From Kribbella sp. VKM Ac-2569 (GTDB lineage: Bacteria; Actinomycetota; Actinomycetes; Propionibacteriales; Kribbellaceae): DNA of 64,000 nt. This document shows, piece after piece, positions 19,516 through 29,525 of this stretch. The first letter of the stretch is position 1, and the number at the start of each line of letters is the position of its first letter. Location: contig NZ_SGXJ01000003.1 of assembly GCF_004216905.1 (NCBI RefSeq), forward strand, positions 372,001 to 436,000, read 5' to 3'. The notes under the pieces were generated by a model. The model was not told the origin of the DNA. It was given only the letters and a program-made list of their open reading frames with translations, and searched no databases. A program made the translations under genes and the position numbers.

Positions 19516-19594
19516 GATGGGCGTTGTGCCGCCTCACGATCGCTCCTACATTCCAGCAAGCCGTGGTCGTCACGGCGGGGAAGGGAGGTTCGGT

Positions 19595-20431
19595 ATGGCT
19601 ACGACCGAAGCGGTCAAAGCGAAGACCCTTCTGGGGGAGTGTTCGGCGGAACTGGCGGGCACGTTCATCCTGATCCTGTTCGGCGTCGGCGTGGTGGCGC
19701 AGGTGGTGGCAGGCGGGATCGGGGACCACGACTCGATCTCGTGGGCGTGGGGTCTCGGCGTGACCCTGGGCATCTACACCGCGGGCCGGATGACAGGCGC
19801 GCATCTGAACCCGGCGGTGACGATCGCGCTGGCGGCGTTCCGCGGGTTCAGCTGGAAGAAGGTGCTGCCGTACTCCGTGGCGCAGTTCCTCGGGGCGTTC
19901 CTGGCGGCGCTCGTGGTTCGCTGGAACTACACCGAGGCGATCGGCAAGGTGGACCCCGGGCACACCATCAAGACGCAGGGCATCTTCTCCACCTTGCCCG
20001 GCAACGGCAGCATGGATCTCGGCGTCCACATGTGGGGCGGCTTCCGGGACCAGATCATCGGTACGGCGATCCTGATGTTCGTGATCCTCGCGATCACCGA
20101 CCTGCGCAACACGTCCCCGGCGGCGAACATGGCTCCGTTGCTGGTCGGCCTGCTGGTGGTCGGGATCGGGATGGCGTGGGGCACCAACGCCGGGTACGCG
20201 ATCAACCCGGCCCGTGACTTCGGTCCCCGGGTCGCCTCGTTGATCACCGGGTACGGAGGAGCACTCAAGGATCAGTTCGGGGACTTGTATTTCTGGGTGC
20301 CGATCGTGGCACCGATCCTCGGCGCGCTGGTCGGTGCGTTCCTGTACGACCTCCTGGTTGGCCGGAACCTTCCGATCGCCGACGAGGACGAGGAGCCGGG
20401 CCGGATCCCGGAGGAGAACACCACAGCATGA
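19595..20431 (+). CDS. glpF: glycerol uptake facilitator (aquaglyceroporin)
   Basis: A 278-residue MIP-family channel with about six transmembrane helices. The two pore motifs are HLNPAVT (NPA at 72-74) and AINPARD (NPA at 204-206); Asp208 after the second motif is typical of glycerol-conducting members. The ATG at 19595 has a clear AAGGGAGG site. The first gene of glpF-glpK-glpD, it lets glycerol diffuse in. The C-terminus is acidic (ADEDEEPGRIPEE). Confidence 0.94.
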   Translation: MATTEAVKAKTLLGECSAELAGTFILILFGVGVVAQVVAGGIGDHDSISWAWGLGVTLGIYTAGRMTGAHLNPAVTIALAAFRGFSWKKVLPYSVAQFLGAFLAALVVRWNYTEAIGKVDPGHTIKTQGIFSTLPGNGSMDLGVHMWGGFRDQIIGTAILMFVILAITDLRNTSPAANMAPLLVGLLVVGIGMAWGTNAGYAINPARDFGPRVASLITGYGGALKDQFGDLYFWVPIVAPILGALVGAFLYDLLVGRNLPIADEDEEPGRIPEENTTA

Positions 20432-20467
20432 GCATCCAGCGTGAGCAGCGTGAGGAGAGGACTTTCC

Positions 20468-21985
20468 ATGGCTGACTTCGTCGGCGCCGTCGACCAGGGC
20501 ACCACGAGCACCCGTTTCATGATCTTCGACCACTCCGGGAACGAGGTGGGCATCCACCAGCTCGAGCACGAGCAGATCCTGCCGCAGGCCGGATGGGTCG
20601 AGCACAACCCGGTCGAGATCTGGGAGCGGACCAGCTCGGTGATCCAGACCGCGCTGGGCTCGAAGGGTCTGCAGGCGAGCGACCTGGTGGCGCTCGGGAT
20701 CACCAACCAGCGCGAGACGGCCGTGGTCTGGAACCGCAAGACCGGCCGGCCCTACTACAACGCGATCGTCTGGCAGGACACCCGGACCGACCGGATCGCC
20801 TCCGCGCTCGAACGCGAGGGCAAGGGCGACGTCATCCGGCAGAAGGCCGGCCTGCCGCCCGCGACGTACTTCTCGGCAGGCAAGGTGCAGTGGATCCTCG
20901 AGAACGTCGACGGCGTCCGGGCGGCGGCCGAGGCTGGTGACGCCGTGTTCGGCAACACCGACACCTGGCTGCTGTGGAACCTGACCGGTGGCGTGAACGG
21001 CGGTGTGCACATCACCGATGTGACGAACGCCAGCCGCACGATGCTGATGAACCTCGAGACCCTCGACTGGGACGACGAGCTGATCAGCTTCTTCAACATC
21101 CCGCGGCAGATGCTGCCGGAGATCAGGCCGTCGTCGGACCCGAACATGTACGGCGAGACGCTCGCGAACGGGCCGGTGGGCGGTGTGGTGCCGCTGACCG
21201 GTGACCTCGGCGACCAGCAGGCCGCGACCGTCGGTCAGGTCTGCTTCAACCCGGGCGAGGCCAAGAACACCTACGGCACCGGTAACTTCATGCTGCTGAA
21301 CACCGGCACCGAGCTGGTCCGCTCGAAGGCCGGTCTGCTCAGCACGATGTGCTACAAGTTCGGCGACGAGGCCCCGGTGTACGCGCTGGAGGGCTCGATC
21401 GCGGTCACCGGGTCCGCGGTGCAGTGGCTGCGGGACCAGCTCGGCATCATCTCCGGTGCCAGCGAGACCGAGACGCTCGCCCGTCAGGTCGCGGACAACG
21501 GCGGCGTGTACTTCGTGCCCGCGTTCTCCGGCCTGTTCGCGCCGTACTGGCGGTCCGACGCCCGCGGCGCGATCGTGGGTCTGTCCCGGTTCAACACCAA
21601 CGCGCACCTGGCGCGCGCGACACTGGAAGCGATCTGCTACCAGAGCAAGGACGTCGCGGACGCGATGGAGAAGGACTCCGGCGTGCGGCTCGACGTACTG
21701 AAGGTGGACGGCGGTGTGACGGCGAACGAGCTCTGCATGCAGATGCAGGCCGACATCCTCGGGGTACCGGTGAGCAAGCCGGTCGTCGCGGAGACCACCG
21801 CGCTCGGCGCGGCGTACGCGGCCGGACTGGCCGTCGGGTTCTGGAAGACCAAGGACGAGCTGGTGCAGAACTGGAACGAGGACAAGCGGTGGGAGCCGCA
21901 GTGGAACGACGAACAGCGCGCCCAGGGGTACGCCGGATGGCAGAAGGCCGTCCAGCGCACGCTTGACTGGGTCGACGTCGACTGA
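20468..21985 (+). CDS. glpK: glycerol kinase, first copy
   Basis: Phosphorylates glycerol to sn-glycerol 3-phosphate with ATP. The 505-residue length is standard for the FGGY family. Visible landmarks are VDQGTTSTRFMIFD at the N-terminus, NQRETAVVW, WQDTRTDR and the C-terminal LKVDGGVTANELCMQMQAD. The ATG follows GAGGAGAGG by seven bases; an upstream in-frame start would only add the leader. It lies between glpF and glpD on the same strand. Confidence 0.96.
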   Translation: MADFVGAVDQGTTSTRFMIFDHSGNEVGIHQLEHEQILPQAGWVEHNPVEIWERTSSVIQTALGSKGLQASDLVALGITNQRETAVVWNRKTGRPYYNAIVWQDTRTDRIASALEREGKGDVIRQKAGLPPATYFSAGKVQWILENVDGVRAAAEAGDAVFGNTDTWLLWNLTGGVNGGVHITDVTNASRTMLMNLETLDWDDELISFFNIPRQMLPEIRPSSDPNMYGETLANGPVGGVVPLTGDLGDQQAATVGQVCFNPGEAKNTYGTGNFMLLNTGTELVRSKAGLLSTMCYKFGDEAPVYALEGSIAVTGSAVQWLRDQLGIISGASETETLARQVADNGGVYFVPAFSGLFAPYWRSDARGAIVGLSRFNTNAHLARATLEAICYQSKDVADAMEKDSGVRLDVLKVDGGVTANELCMQMQADILGVPVSKPVVAETTALGAAYAAGLAVGFWKTKDELVQNWNEDKRWEPQWNDEQRAQGYAGWQKAVQRTLDWVDVD

Positions 21986-22019
21986 TCAGCAGTACAACTA
22001 GCTCGGAAGGACGAACACA

Positions 22020-23732
22020 GTGGCTGTAGTGGCTCTGTCACCGCAAGCAAGGGCCGACGCGATCGACGCGGTGGCTGACGGGCGCGAACTGGACGTCCTG
22101 GTGGTCGGTGGCGGGGTGGTCGGCACCGGCGCGGCGCTCGACGCTGCGACCCGCGGCCTGACCACCGGACTGCTGGAGGCCCGCGACTTCGCGAGCGGCA
22201 CCTCCAGCAGGTCCAGCAAGCTGATCCACGGTGGCCTGCGCTACCTGGAGATGCTCGACTTCCGGCTGGTGCACGAGGCGTTGCAGGAGCGCGGTCTGCT
22301 CCTGCAACGCCTGGCACCGCACCTGGTGAAGCCGGTGCCGTTCCTGTACCCGTTGCAGCACCGCTGGTGGGAGCGGTTTTACGCCGGCGCCGGCGTCGCG
22401 CTGTACGACGGTATGGCGGTCAGCTCCGGCCTCGGCGCCGGACTGCCTATCCACCGGCACCTGACCCGGCGCGGCGCGATGCGGCTCGTGCCGTCGCTCA
22501 AGAAGTCCGCACTGATCGGCGCGCTGCAGTACTACGATGCGCAGGTCGACGACGCGCGGCACACTATGGAGCTCGCCCGGACCGCGGCGTCGTACGGCGC
22601 CTTCGTCGCGAACCGGGTGAAGGTCACCGGTTTCCTGCGCCAGGGCGAGCGGGTCACCGGCGTCCAGGCGAAGGACCTGGAGAGCGGTCGCGAGTTCGAG
22701 GTCCGGGCCAAGCAGGTCGTGAACGCGACCGGTGTCTGGACCGACGACACACAGGCGATGGTGGGGGAGCGCGGGCAGTACCACGTCCGCGCGTCGAAGG
22801 GCATCCACCTCGTCGTACCGAAGGACCGGATCCAGTCCAGCACCGGGATGATTCTGCGGACCGAGAAGTCCGTGCTGTTCATCATCCCGTGGGGCCGGCA
22901 CTGGCTGATCGGCACCACGGACACCGACTGGCATCTGGACAAGGCGCACCCCGCCGCGACCAGCAAGGACATCGAGTACCTGCTCGACCACGTCAACGCC
23001 GTCCTCACCACACCGCTCACCCGCGAGGACGTCGAGGGTGTGTACGCCGGTCTGCGGCCGCTGCTCGCCGGCGAGTCGGAGAGTACGTCGAAGCTGTCCC
23101 GCGAACACGTCGTCGCACATGCGGCACCGGGTCTCGTAGTGGTTGCCGGTGGCAAATACACGACGTACCGGGTGATGGCCAAGGACGCGATCGACGCGGC
23201 CGCGGACGCGCTCGACGGACGGGTGCCGCGCAGTGTCACGAAGAACATCCCGCTGGTCGGCGCGGACGGCTACCAGGCGCTGTGGAACCAGCGGCAACTG
23301 ATCGCGCAACGCTCCGGCCTGCACGTCGCCCGGATCGAACACCTGCTCAACCGGTACGGCGCGCTGATCGACGAGGTCCTCGAGCTCGTCGCCGAGGACC
23401 CGTCGCTGGGCGAGCAGCTGCCCGGCACGCAGGACTACCTGAAGGCCGAGATCGTGTACGGCGCGAAGGCCGAGGGCGCTCGTCATCTCGACGACATCCT
23501 GGCCCGGCGTACCCGGATCTCGATCGAGGCCTGGGACCGCGGCGTCGGCGCTGCCGAGGCGGCCGCCCGGCTGGTCGCGCCGATCCTCGGCTGGGACGAG
23601 GCGACGATCGACCGCGAGGTCTCGTTCTACACCCGGCGGGTCGAGTCCGAACGCGATTCGCAGGACCAGCCCGACGACGAGTCCGCCGACAAGGTCCGGC
23701 TCGAAGCGCCGGACATCGTCTCGCCGGCCTAA
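22020..23732 (+). CDS. glpD: aerobic glycerol-3-phosphate dehydrogenase
   Basis: The membrane-associated FAD enzyme that oxidises glycerol 3-phosphate to dihydroxyacetone phosphate, feeding electrons to quinone. It has 570 residues. The dinucleotide fold is VLVVGGGVVGTG (GGG at 30-32) and the family signature is SSRSSKLIHGGLRYLE. The GTG start follows CGGAAGGA. It is the last gene of the rightward glycerol operon and is followed by a terminator shared with the convergent second glpK. Confidence 0.95.
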   Translation: MAVVALSPQARADAIDAVADGRELDVLVVGGGVVGTGAALDAATRGLTTGLLEARDFASGTSSRSSKLIHGGLRYLEMLDFRLVHEALQERGLLLQRLAPHLVKPVPFLYPLQHRWWERFYAGAGVALYDGMAVSSGLGAGLPIHRHLTRRGAMRLVPSLKKSALIGALQYYDAQVDDARHTMELARTAASYGAFVANRVKVTGFLRQGERVTGVQAKDLESGREFEVRAKQVVNATGVWTDDTQAMVGERGQYHVRASKGIHLVVPKDRIQSSTGMILRTEKSVLFIIPWGRHWLIGTTDTDWHLDKAHPAATSKDIEYLLDHVNAVLTTPLTREDVEGVYAGLRPLLAGESESTSKLSREHVVAHAAPGLVVVAGGKYTTYRVMAKDAIDAAADALDGRVPRSVTKNIPLVGADGYQALWNQRQLIAQRSGLHVARIEHLLNRYGALIDEVLELVAEDPSLGEQLPGTQDYLKAEIVYGAKAEGARHLDDILARRTRISIEAWDRGVGAAEAAARLVAPILGWDEATIDREVSFYTRRVESERDSQDQPDDESADKVRLEAPDIVSPA

Positions 23733-23744
23733 GACCGGAGGGGT

Positions 23745-23773
23745 GGGGAGGGCTGCCAGCGTCAGCCCTCCCC
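23745..23773. terminator. bidirectional terminator between glpD and second glpK
   Basis: GGGGAGGGCTG and CAGCCCTCCCC form an 11-bp stem with a seven-base loop in the 55 bp between the two convergent stop codons. The rightward copy is followed by AAGATCTTT. The position and symmetry suit termination in both directions. Confidence 0.8.
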
Positions 23774-23787
23774 AAGATCTTTACCTG

Positions 23788-25308
23788 TTACGGCTCTTGG
23801 TCCTCGGTGCGGATCCAGTTGAAGGTGCGCTGGACGGCGGCCTGCCAGTTGGCGTACTCGGTGGCGCGGCGGGCCGGATCCATGTGCGGCATCCACTGGC
23901 CGGCGCGGTGCCAGTTGCTGCGCAGACCTTCCAGGTCGGGCCAGTAGCCGACGGCCAGTCCGGCGGCGTACGCCGCTCCGAGCGAGACCGTCTCGGTCAC
24001 CATCGGACGGACCACAGGTACGTCGAGCAGGTCGGCGAGGAACTGCATCAGCAGGTTGTTGGCCGTCATCCCGCCGTCCACCTTCAACGCGGTCAGCGCG
24101 ATCCCGGAGTCGGCGTTCATCGCGTCGACCACCTCGAGGGTCTGGAACCCGGTCGCCTCGAGGACGGCGCGCGCCAGGTGCCCCTTGGTGATGTAGCCGG
24201 TCAGCCCGGCGATCACGCCCCGCGCCTCGCTGCGCCAGTGCGGCGCGAACAGCCCGGAGAACGCGGGCACGATGTACGCGCCGCCGTTGTCATCGACCGT
24301 CCGCGCGAGCGTCTCGATCTCGGCCGCGGTGTGGATCATCCCGAGCCCGTCGCGGAACCACTGCACGAGCGACCCGGTGACCGCCATCGAGCCTTCGAGC
24401 GCGTACGACGCCGGCTGGTCACCGATCTGGTACGCGACCGTCGTGAGCATCCCGTGCTTGGACCGGACGATCTCCTGCCCGGTGTGCAGCAGCAGGAACG
24501 ACCCCGTACCGTACGTGCACTTCGCCTCGCCCGCGCTGAAGCAGGTCTGCCCGAACAGCGCCGCCTGCTGGTCGCCGAGCGCCGCACCGATCCGGACTCC
24601 TGGGAGTACTTCGGTTGCGGTCGCGAACACCCCGGACGACGGACGGATCTCGGGCAGGATCGCCCGCGGTACGTCGAACGCCTCGAGCAGCTTGTCGTCC
24701 CACTCGAGGGTCTCGATGTTCATCAGCATCGTCCGGCTGGCGTTGGTGACGTCGGTGACGTGCTGCGCCTGACTGTTCGGGCCGCCGGTGAAGTTCCAGA
24801 TCAGCCAGGTCTCCATCGTCCCGAACAGGACCTCGCCGCGCTCGGCCCGCTGCCGCAGACCGGGGGTGTGGTCGAGCATCCACTTGATCCGCGGCGCGGA
24901 GAAGTACGTTGTCAGCGGCAGACCGCATAGATCCGCGAACCGGTCCGCGCCCTCGTCACCGGCCAGCTCGGTGACCAGCCGGTCGGTCCGGGTGTCCTGC
25001 CAGACCACCGCGTGCCCGATCGGACGTCCGGTACGTCGGTCCCACAGCAGGCTCGTCTCGCGTTGATTGGTGATGCCGATGGCAACCACCTGCGACGGCG
25101 CGGCGCCGATCTGCCGGATCGCCGCGGGCACCACGCGAGCCACGTTCCGCCAGATCTCCTCGGCGTCGTGCTCGACCCACCCCGGCCGCGGGAACAACTG
25201 CCGATGCTCCCGCTGCGCCACCGACACCAGCCGCCCGCGCCGATCGAACAGGATGCACCGACTCGAGTTCGTCCCCTGATCGACCGCAGCCACATACTGC
25301 TCAGCCAT
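23788..25308 (-). CDS. glpK: glycerol kinase, second copy (FGGY family)
   Basis: A second full-length glycerol kinase of 506 residues, starting MAEQYVAAVDQGTNSSRCILFD. It keeps NQRETSLLWDRR, WQDTRTDR and LKVDGGMTANNLLMQ, so it should be active. It clearly differs from the first copy in the region around residues 225-245 (EIRPSSGVFATATEV) and in other stretches, so it is not a recent duplicate. Downstream of the IclR regulator gene on the same strand, it is convergent with glpF-K-D. Two kinases may differ in affinity or inducer; this is inference. Confidence 0.94.
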   Translation of the reverse strand: MAEQYVAAVDQGTNSSRCILFDRRGRLVSVAQREHRQLFPRPGWVEHDAEEIWRNVARVVPAAIRQIGAAPSQVVAIGITNQRETSLLWDRRTGRPIGHAVVWQDTRTDRLVTELAGDEGADRFADLCGLPLTTYFSAPRIKWMLDHTPGLRQRAERGEVLFGTMETWLIWNFTGGPNSQAQHVTDVTNASRTMLMNIETLEWDDKLLEAFDVPRAILPEIRPSSGVFATATEVLPGVRIGAALGDQQAALFGQTCFSAGEAKCTYGTGSFLLLHTGQEIVRSKHGMLTTVAYQIGDQPASYALEGSMAVTGSLVQWFRDGLGMIHTAAEIETLARTVDDNGGAYIVPAFSGLFAPHWRSEARGVIAGLTGYITKGHLARAVLEATGFQTLEVVDAMNADSGIALTALKVDGGMTANNLLMQFLADLLDVPVVRPMVTETVSLGAAYAAGLAVGYWPDLEGLRSNWHRAGQWMPHMDPARRATEYANWQAAVQRTFNWIRTEDQEP

Positions 25309-25353
25309 GCCCCCACCCCCCACTCACCCGGTCCCGCCCGATCACGCCGGCAG

Positions 25354-26106
25354 TCATGTGTCGTCCCGGAGGTCGCGGGCGATGGCGTCGGCGGTGGCGC
25401 GGACCATGGTGACCAGGTCGCCGCGGTGCCGGAGGCGGCTGTCGCAGATGCGCTCGATCCGGCCGGCCAGTCCGACCGCGCCGACGACCAGTCCGCCGAG
25501 TCCCCGGATCGGCGCCGCGATGCTCGCCAGTTCGACTGTGTGCTCCTCCAACTCGGTCGCCCACCCGCGCGACCGGACCGTCGCGAGCTCTTCGCTCAGC
25601 TGTACCGGATCGGTGATGGTCCGCGTCGTGTACGCCTCCAGGCTTCGCGGCCGGGCGCTGGTGTCGTACGCCAGGACCGCCTTGCCGAGTGCGGTCGCGT
25701 GCGGCGGCAGCGTCGTACCGACGTCGAGGTTCTGATCGCTGTCGTCGGGCCGGAAGACGTGGTGCACGACCTCGACCTTGCCCTCGACGAGGCGGCCGAC
25801 GCGTACCACTTCGCCACTGCGCGACGCCAGCGAGTCGGCCCAGTTGATCGCGCGGCTGCGGAGCTCGTTCGGGTCGAGGTAGCTCTCGCCGAGCCGGCCG
25901 AACGCGTCGCTCAGGTGGTAGTGCGCGCCGCTGTGGTCCTGTTCGACGAACCCGACCTGGTGCAGCGTCCGGAGGATCCCGTGCACGGTCGTCTTCGCCA
26001 GGCCGAGCGCGTTGCCGAGATCAGCGACCCCCAACCCGTCAGGCGCGGCGGCGAGCAGTCGCAGCACCGCCGCGGCCCGTTCGATCGACTGCACGGTCCC
26101 CGGCAC
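25354..26106 (-). CDS. IclR-family transcriptional regulator (GylR-like)
   Basis: A 250-residue regulator with an N-terminal winged helix-turn-helix (SIERAAAVLRLLAAAPDGLGVADLG, then GLAKTTVHGILRTL) and a C-terminal IclR ligand domain (LPPHATALGKAVLAY). It begins with GTG and lies 45 bp upstream of the second glpK on the same strand. Actinobacterial glycerol operons are commonly controlled by IclR-type GylR, so this is the likely glycerol regulator. The palindrome before glpF is its proposed site. Confidence 0.88.
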   Translation of the reverse strand: MPGTVQSIERAAAVLRLLAAAPDGLGVADLGNALGLAKTTVHGILRTLHQVGFVEQDHSGAHYHLSDAFGRLGESYLDPNELRSRAINWADSLASRSGEVVRVGRLVEGKVEVVHHVFRPDDSDQNLDVGTTLPPHATALGKAVLAYDTSARPRSLEAYTTRTITDPVQLSEELATVRSRGWATELEEHTVELASIAAPIRGLGGLVVGAVGLAGRIERICDSRLRHRGDLVTMVRATADAIARDLRDDT

Positions 26107-26189
26107 ACCGGCAGGCTACCTGTGAATCACTGGTCTGGCTCCACCTCACGCGTCACGCCGGACGATCACCTGAACGATGGCCCGAATGA

Positions 26190-28712
26190 TCACTCTGAAG
26201 CGATCGCTTGCAGTACGTCGAGTCGGGCTGCGCGACGTGACGGCCAGACCGCGGCCAGTACGCCGAACACGATCGCGAGCACGACGGCGATCACCAGTTG
26301 CAGCACCGGGATGTCGCGGACCGCGAGGCCGTCGTCCACCATCGCCGACTGCACCGCGACGGCGAACGCGACGCCGATCGCCAGACCGAGGAACGCGCCG
26401 AGCAAGGTGATCGCGATCGACTCGACCCGGAGCATCCGGCTGAGCTGCGGCCGGTCCATCCCGATCGCGCGCAGCAGGCCGATCTCGCGGGTGCGCTCGA
26501 CCACGCCGAGCGCGAGAGTGTTCACGATGCCGAGCAGCGCGATCAGGATCGCCATCGCGAGCAGGAACCCGACCGCGATCAGTACGCCGTTCACGGGCTC
26601 TCGCGCGACCGCGGCGTACGCCTCCTGGTCGCGGACCTCGATCGTCGGGTAGTCCTTGCGCAGCTGGTCGAGGATCCCGGTCCGGACCTCCGCCACCTGG
26701 TTGCCCTTGGCAACTTCGACGTACAGCAGGTTGTCGCTCGGCGACCCGCCGATCGTCGCGTACGTCGGGAGCGACACGACGATGGCGTTCAGCTGCCGGT
26801 TCGGGGCGAGGACCCCGCCGACGGTCAGACGATGGGTGCCGTTCGTGGTCTTCAGGTCGAACGGCTTGCCGACGGTGAGCTTCAGGGTCTTGGCGAGGTT
26901 GCGGGGGAGGATCGCCTGGCCGGCGGCGAGCGCCGCGGCGGAGCCGGCGTCGAACGTGGTCGTGACCGGCCCGGCCAGCGTGCCGTCGCTGACTCCGGTT
27001 ACCTGGACGTTCGTGCTGCCGATTTCACCGGATTGCTGCCGGACCCGCTGCACGGACTGGACGCCCGGGACCTTCGCGGTCCGGTCGCCGACCTCGGTGC
27101 CGAAACTGGGGGTGCCGTCGTTCGTGACGAGGATCTCGGCGGTGCCCAGCGCGTCGACCACGCTCTTGTCGATCGACGCCTTCACCGAGGCGCTGATCAC
27201 GAGCAGGCCGCTGATCAGCCCCACGGAGATCATCAGCGCGGACGCGGTGGCCGACGTACGGCGTGGGTTCCGCTCGGCATTGCGGCGGCCGAGGGTGACC
27301 GGCGCCTTGCGGCCGAACGGGTACATCAGCGCGCGGACGACGTACCGGCTGATGAGCGGGTTGAGCATCACGATCGCGAGGACGGCGGTGCCGGTGCCGA
27401 GCGTGATCAGGACGGTGCCGGGGAGTCCGCCGGCGCCGACACCGATACCGAAGAAGAGGACGGCCATCAGCAGCATGAAGGCGCCGATCAGCACCCGGAC
27501 GAGCAGCGAACGTTCAGGGACGTGGACGTCGTCGCGCATCGCCGCGACCGGTGGGAGCTTGCCGGCCCGGCGGGCGGCGGGGGCCGCGGCGGCGACCGTC
27601 ACGCCGATGCCGATCAGGTAGCAGGCGATGATCGTGGTCGGTGTGACCTGCAGCGACGCGGTCGGGATGCGCAGGTCGAGCAGCTCGTAGCCGAACCGGA
27701 TGCCGGAGGCCACGGCGATGCCCACCAGCAGGCCGAGCGTTGCTCCGACGAAGCCGATGATGACGCTCTCGGCGAGCACCGTGCCGGTGATCTGGCCGCG
27801 GGACGCGCCGATCGCGCGGAGCATCGCGAGCTCCCGGGACCGCTGCGCGACGACCATCGCGAACGTGTTGACGATCAGGAACCCGCCGACGAAGAGCGCG
27901 AGGCCGGCGAACAGCAGCAGCACGGTGCCGAACCCGCCGAAGGTGTTGTCCAGGTCGTGCTCGCCGTCGGTCGTGACCTGCTGCGCGGTCCGGACCTTGA
28001 CCGAGTCGCCGATGGTGTCCGCGATCGCCTTGCTGACCGCGGCAGGATCGGAGCCCGGCTTGAGCGAGACGGTGACCGACGTCCAGCCGGGCTTGCCGAG
28101 CAGCAGCAGCTGAGCGGTCGCGCCGTCGAAGCTGACCAGCGGTGCGCCGGCTGCCGCACCGGCTTGCACGGGGGTCGTGGTCGCGGTGAGCGTCGCGGTG
28201 ACTGCTCGGGTCGGCGTGACGATCCGGACCTGGTCACCGACGTGGTAGCCCGCGCGGCTCGCGGTCGACTCGTCGAGTGCGAGCTGGCCGCCGCCCCAGG
28301 GCGCCGTACCGTCGACGAGCTTGAACGGCGCCGCACCGGGGTCCCGCGGCCAGGCGGCGCCGAAGGACGTCAGACCGTAGTTCTCCAGCGGCTTGCCGTC
28401 CGGGCCGAGGATCTGCACGTTGCTGACCAGGAGCTGCGGGATCGCGGCAGCGACTCCGGGTACGGCGGCGATGCGGTCGACGACCTCGATCTGGAAGGTC
28501 GCGGGGCGGTCCGTACCGGTCTCGATCGGGGACGCCGGCGTGACCGTGACATCGGCCGTACTCACCGCGAAGTTCTTCTTCAGCGCCGTGGACAGGCTGT
28601 CGGTGAAGACCATCGCGCCGCCGGCGAACGCGACGCCAAGGGTGACGGCGAGCGTGCACAGCACGAAGCGGAGCCGGTGCGCGAGCACCGAACGGAGGCC
28701 GAGCTTGAACAT
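26190..28712 (-). CDS. ABC transporter permease, FtsX/MacB type
   Basis: An 840-residue membrane protein with the two-FtsX-domain layout: an N-terminal helix and MacB-type extracytoplasmic domain (about 20-240), three helices (about 260-370), a central helix pair (about 410-450), a second extracytoplasmic domain (to about 690) and three C-terminal helices. SRELAMLRAIGASRGQI and TREIGLLRAIGMDRPQL are the paired coupling-helix motifs. It is coupled one base apart to the ATPase gene (TGATG). Such systems export lipids or peptides or do mechanical envelope work; the substrate is unknown. Confidence 0.9.
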   Translation of the reverse strand: MFKLGLRSVLAHRLRFVLCTLAVTLGVAFAGGAMVFTDSLSTALKKNFAVSTADVTVTPASPIETGTDRPATFQIEVVDRIAAVPGVAAAIPQLLVSNVQILGPDGKPLENYGLTSFGAAWPRDPGAAPFKLVDGTAPWGGGQLALDESTASRAGYHVGDQVRIVTPTRAVTATLTATTTPVQAGAAAGAPLVSFDGATAQLLLLGKPGWTSVTVSLKPGSDPAAVSKAIADTIGDSVKVRTAQQVTTDGEHDLDNTFGGFGTVLLLFAGLALFVGGFLIVNTFAMVVAQRSRELAMLRAIGASRGQITGTVLAESVIIGFVGATLGLLVGIAVASGIRFGYELLDLRIPTASLQVTPTTIIACYLIGIGVTVAAAAPAARRAGKLPPVAAMRDDVHVPERSLLVRVLIGAFMLLMAVLFFGIGVGAGGLPGTVLITLGTGTAVLAIVMLNPLISRYVVRALMYPFGRKAPVTLGRRNAERNPRRTSATASALMISVGLISGLLVISASVKASIDKSVVDALGTAEILVTNDGTPSFGTEVGDRTAKVPGVQSVQRVRQQSGEIGSTNVQVTGVSDGTLAGPVTTTFDAGSAAALAAGQAILPRNLAKTLKLTVGKPFDLKTTNGTHRLTVGGVLAPNRQLNAIVVSLPTYATIGGSPSDNLLYVEVAKGNQVAEVRTGILDQLRKDYPTIEVRDQEAYAAVAREPVNGVLIAVGFLLAMAILIALLGIVNTLALGVVERTREIGLLRAIGMDRPQLSRMLRVESIAITLLGAFLGLAIGVAFAVAVQSAMVDDGLAVRDIPVLQLVIAVVLAIVFGVLAAVWPSRRAARLDVLQAIASE

Positions 28713-29476
28713 CAGCCGGCCAGCTCGTCCGCGGTGTCGTGCCGGTTCTCCAGCTGCTTCATCGCGTCGAGGACGGACTCCGCCGTCGGGTCGTCCAGCT
28801 CGGACTGCAGCTGTCCGTCGGCCAGGAACAGGACGCGATCGGCGTACGACGCGGCGGTCGGGTCGTGGGTGACCATCACGACGGTCTGGTTGAACTCCCG
28901 GACCGAGCGATGCAGGAAGTCGAGGACGTCGCCGGAGGACCGCGAGTCGAGGTTGCCGGTCGGCTCGTCGGCGAATACCACGTCCGGGCGGGAGACCAGC
29001 GCGCGGGCGCAGGCGACGCGCTGCTGCTGGCCGCCGGACAGCTCGGACGGCTTGTGGTGGAGGCGGTCCATCAGGCCGATCGTGTCGACGACCGTGGTCA
29101 GCCAGTCCTGGTCGGGTTTGCGGCCGGCCAGGTCGAGGGGGAGCGTGATGTTCTCCAGTGCGGACAGCGTCGGGACCAGGTTGAACGCCTGGAACACGAA
29201 GCCGATCCGGTCGCGGCGCAGATGCGTGAGCTGCTTCTCCGGCAGCGTGGTCAGGTCGACGTCACCGAGGAAGACCTTGCCGTCGGACGGCTTGTCCAGC
29301 CCTGCGAGACAGTGCAGCAGCGTCGACTTGCCGGAGCCCGACGGCCCCATGATCGCGGTGAACCGGCCCTTCCCGAAGTCCGCGCTCACGCCGGCCAGCG
29401 CATCCACCTGGGTGAGGCCACCGCCGTACCGCTTCCAGACGCCGGTCGCTCGCACCGCCACATCGCCCACACTCAT
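28712..29476 (-). CDS. ABC transporter ATPase, MacB/LolD type
   Basis: A 254-residue ATPase starting MSVGDVAVRATGVWKRYGG; an ATG six codons upstream is less likely. Walker A is GPSGSGKS, the signature LSGGQQQRVACARAL, Walker B VVFADEPTGNLDSRSS, and the switch His is in VTHDPTAA. EPTGNLDS is characteristic of the MacB/LolD/FtsE branch. The partner is the large permease encoded immediately downstream. Confidence 0.94.
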   Translation of the reverse strand: MSVGDVAVRATGVWKRYGGGLTQVDALAGVSADFGKGRFTAIMGPSGSGKSTLLHCLAGLDKPSDGKVFLGDVDLTTLPEKQLTHLRRDRIGFVFQAFNLVPTLSALENITLPLDLAGRKPDQDWLTTVVDTIGLMDRLHHKPSELSGGQQQRVACARALVSRPDVVFADEPTGNLDSRSSGDVLDFLHRSVREFNQTVVMVTHDPTAASYADRVLFLADGQLQSELDDPTAESVLDAMKQLENRHDTADELAG

Positions 29477-29525
29477 GCGACGAACCGTATCCACCCAGGG
29501 TTCCTCTACCGGGGCGAGGGCAGGA

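Noticed and set aside
19463..21607. Long minus-strand frame opposite glpF and glpK
   Set aside because: No recognisable domain; GlpF and GlpK motifs on the plus strand explain the region.
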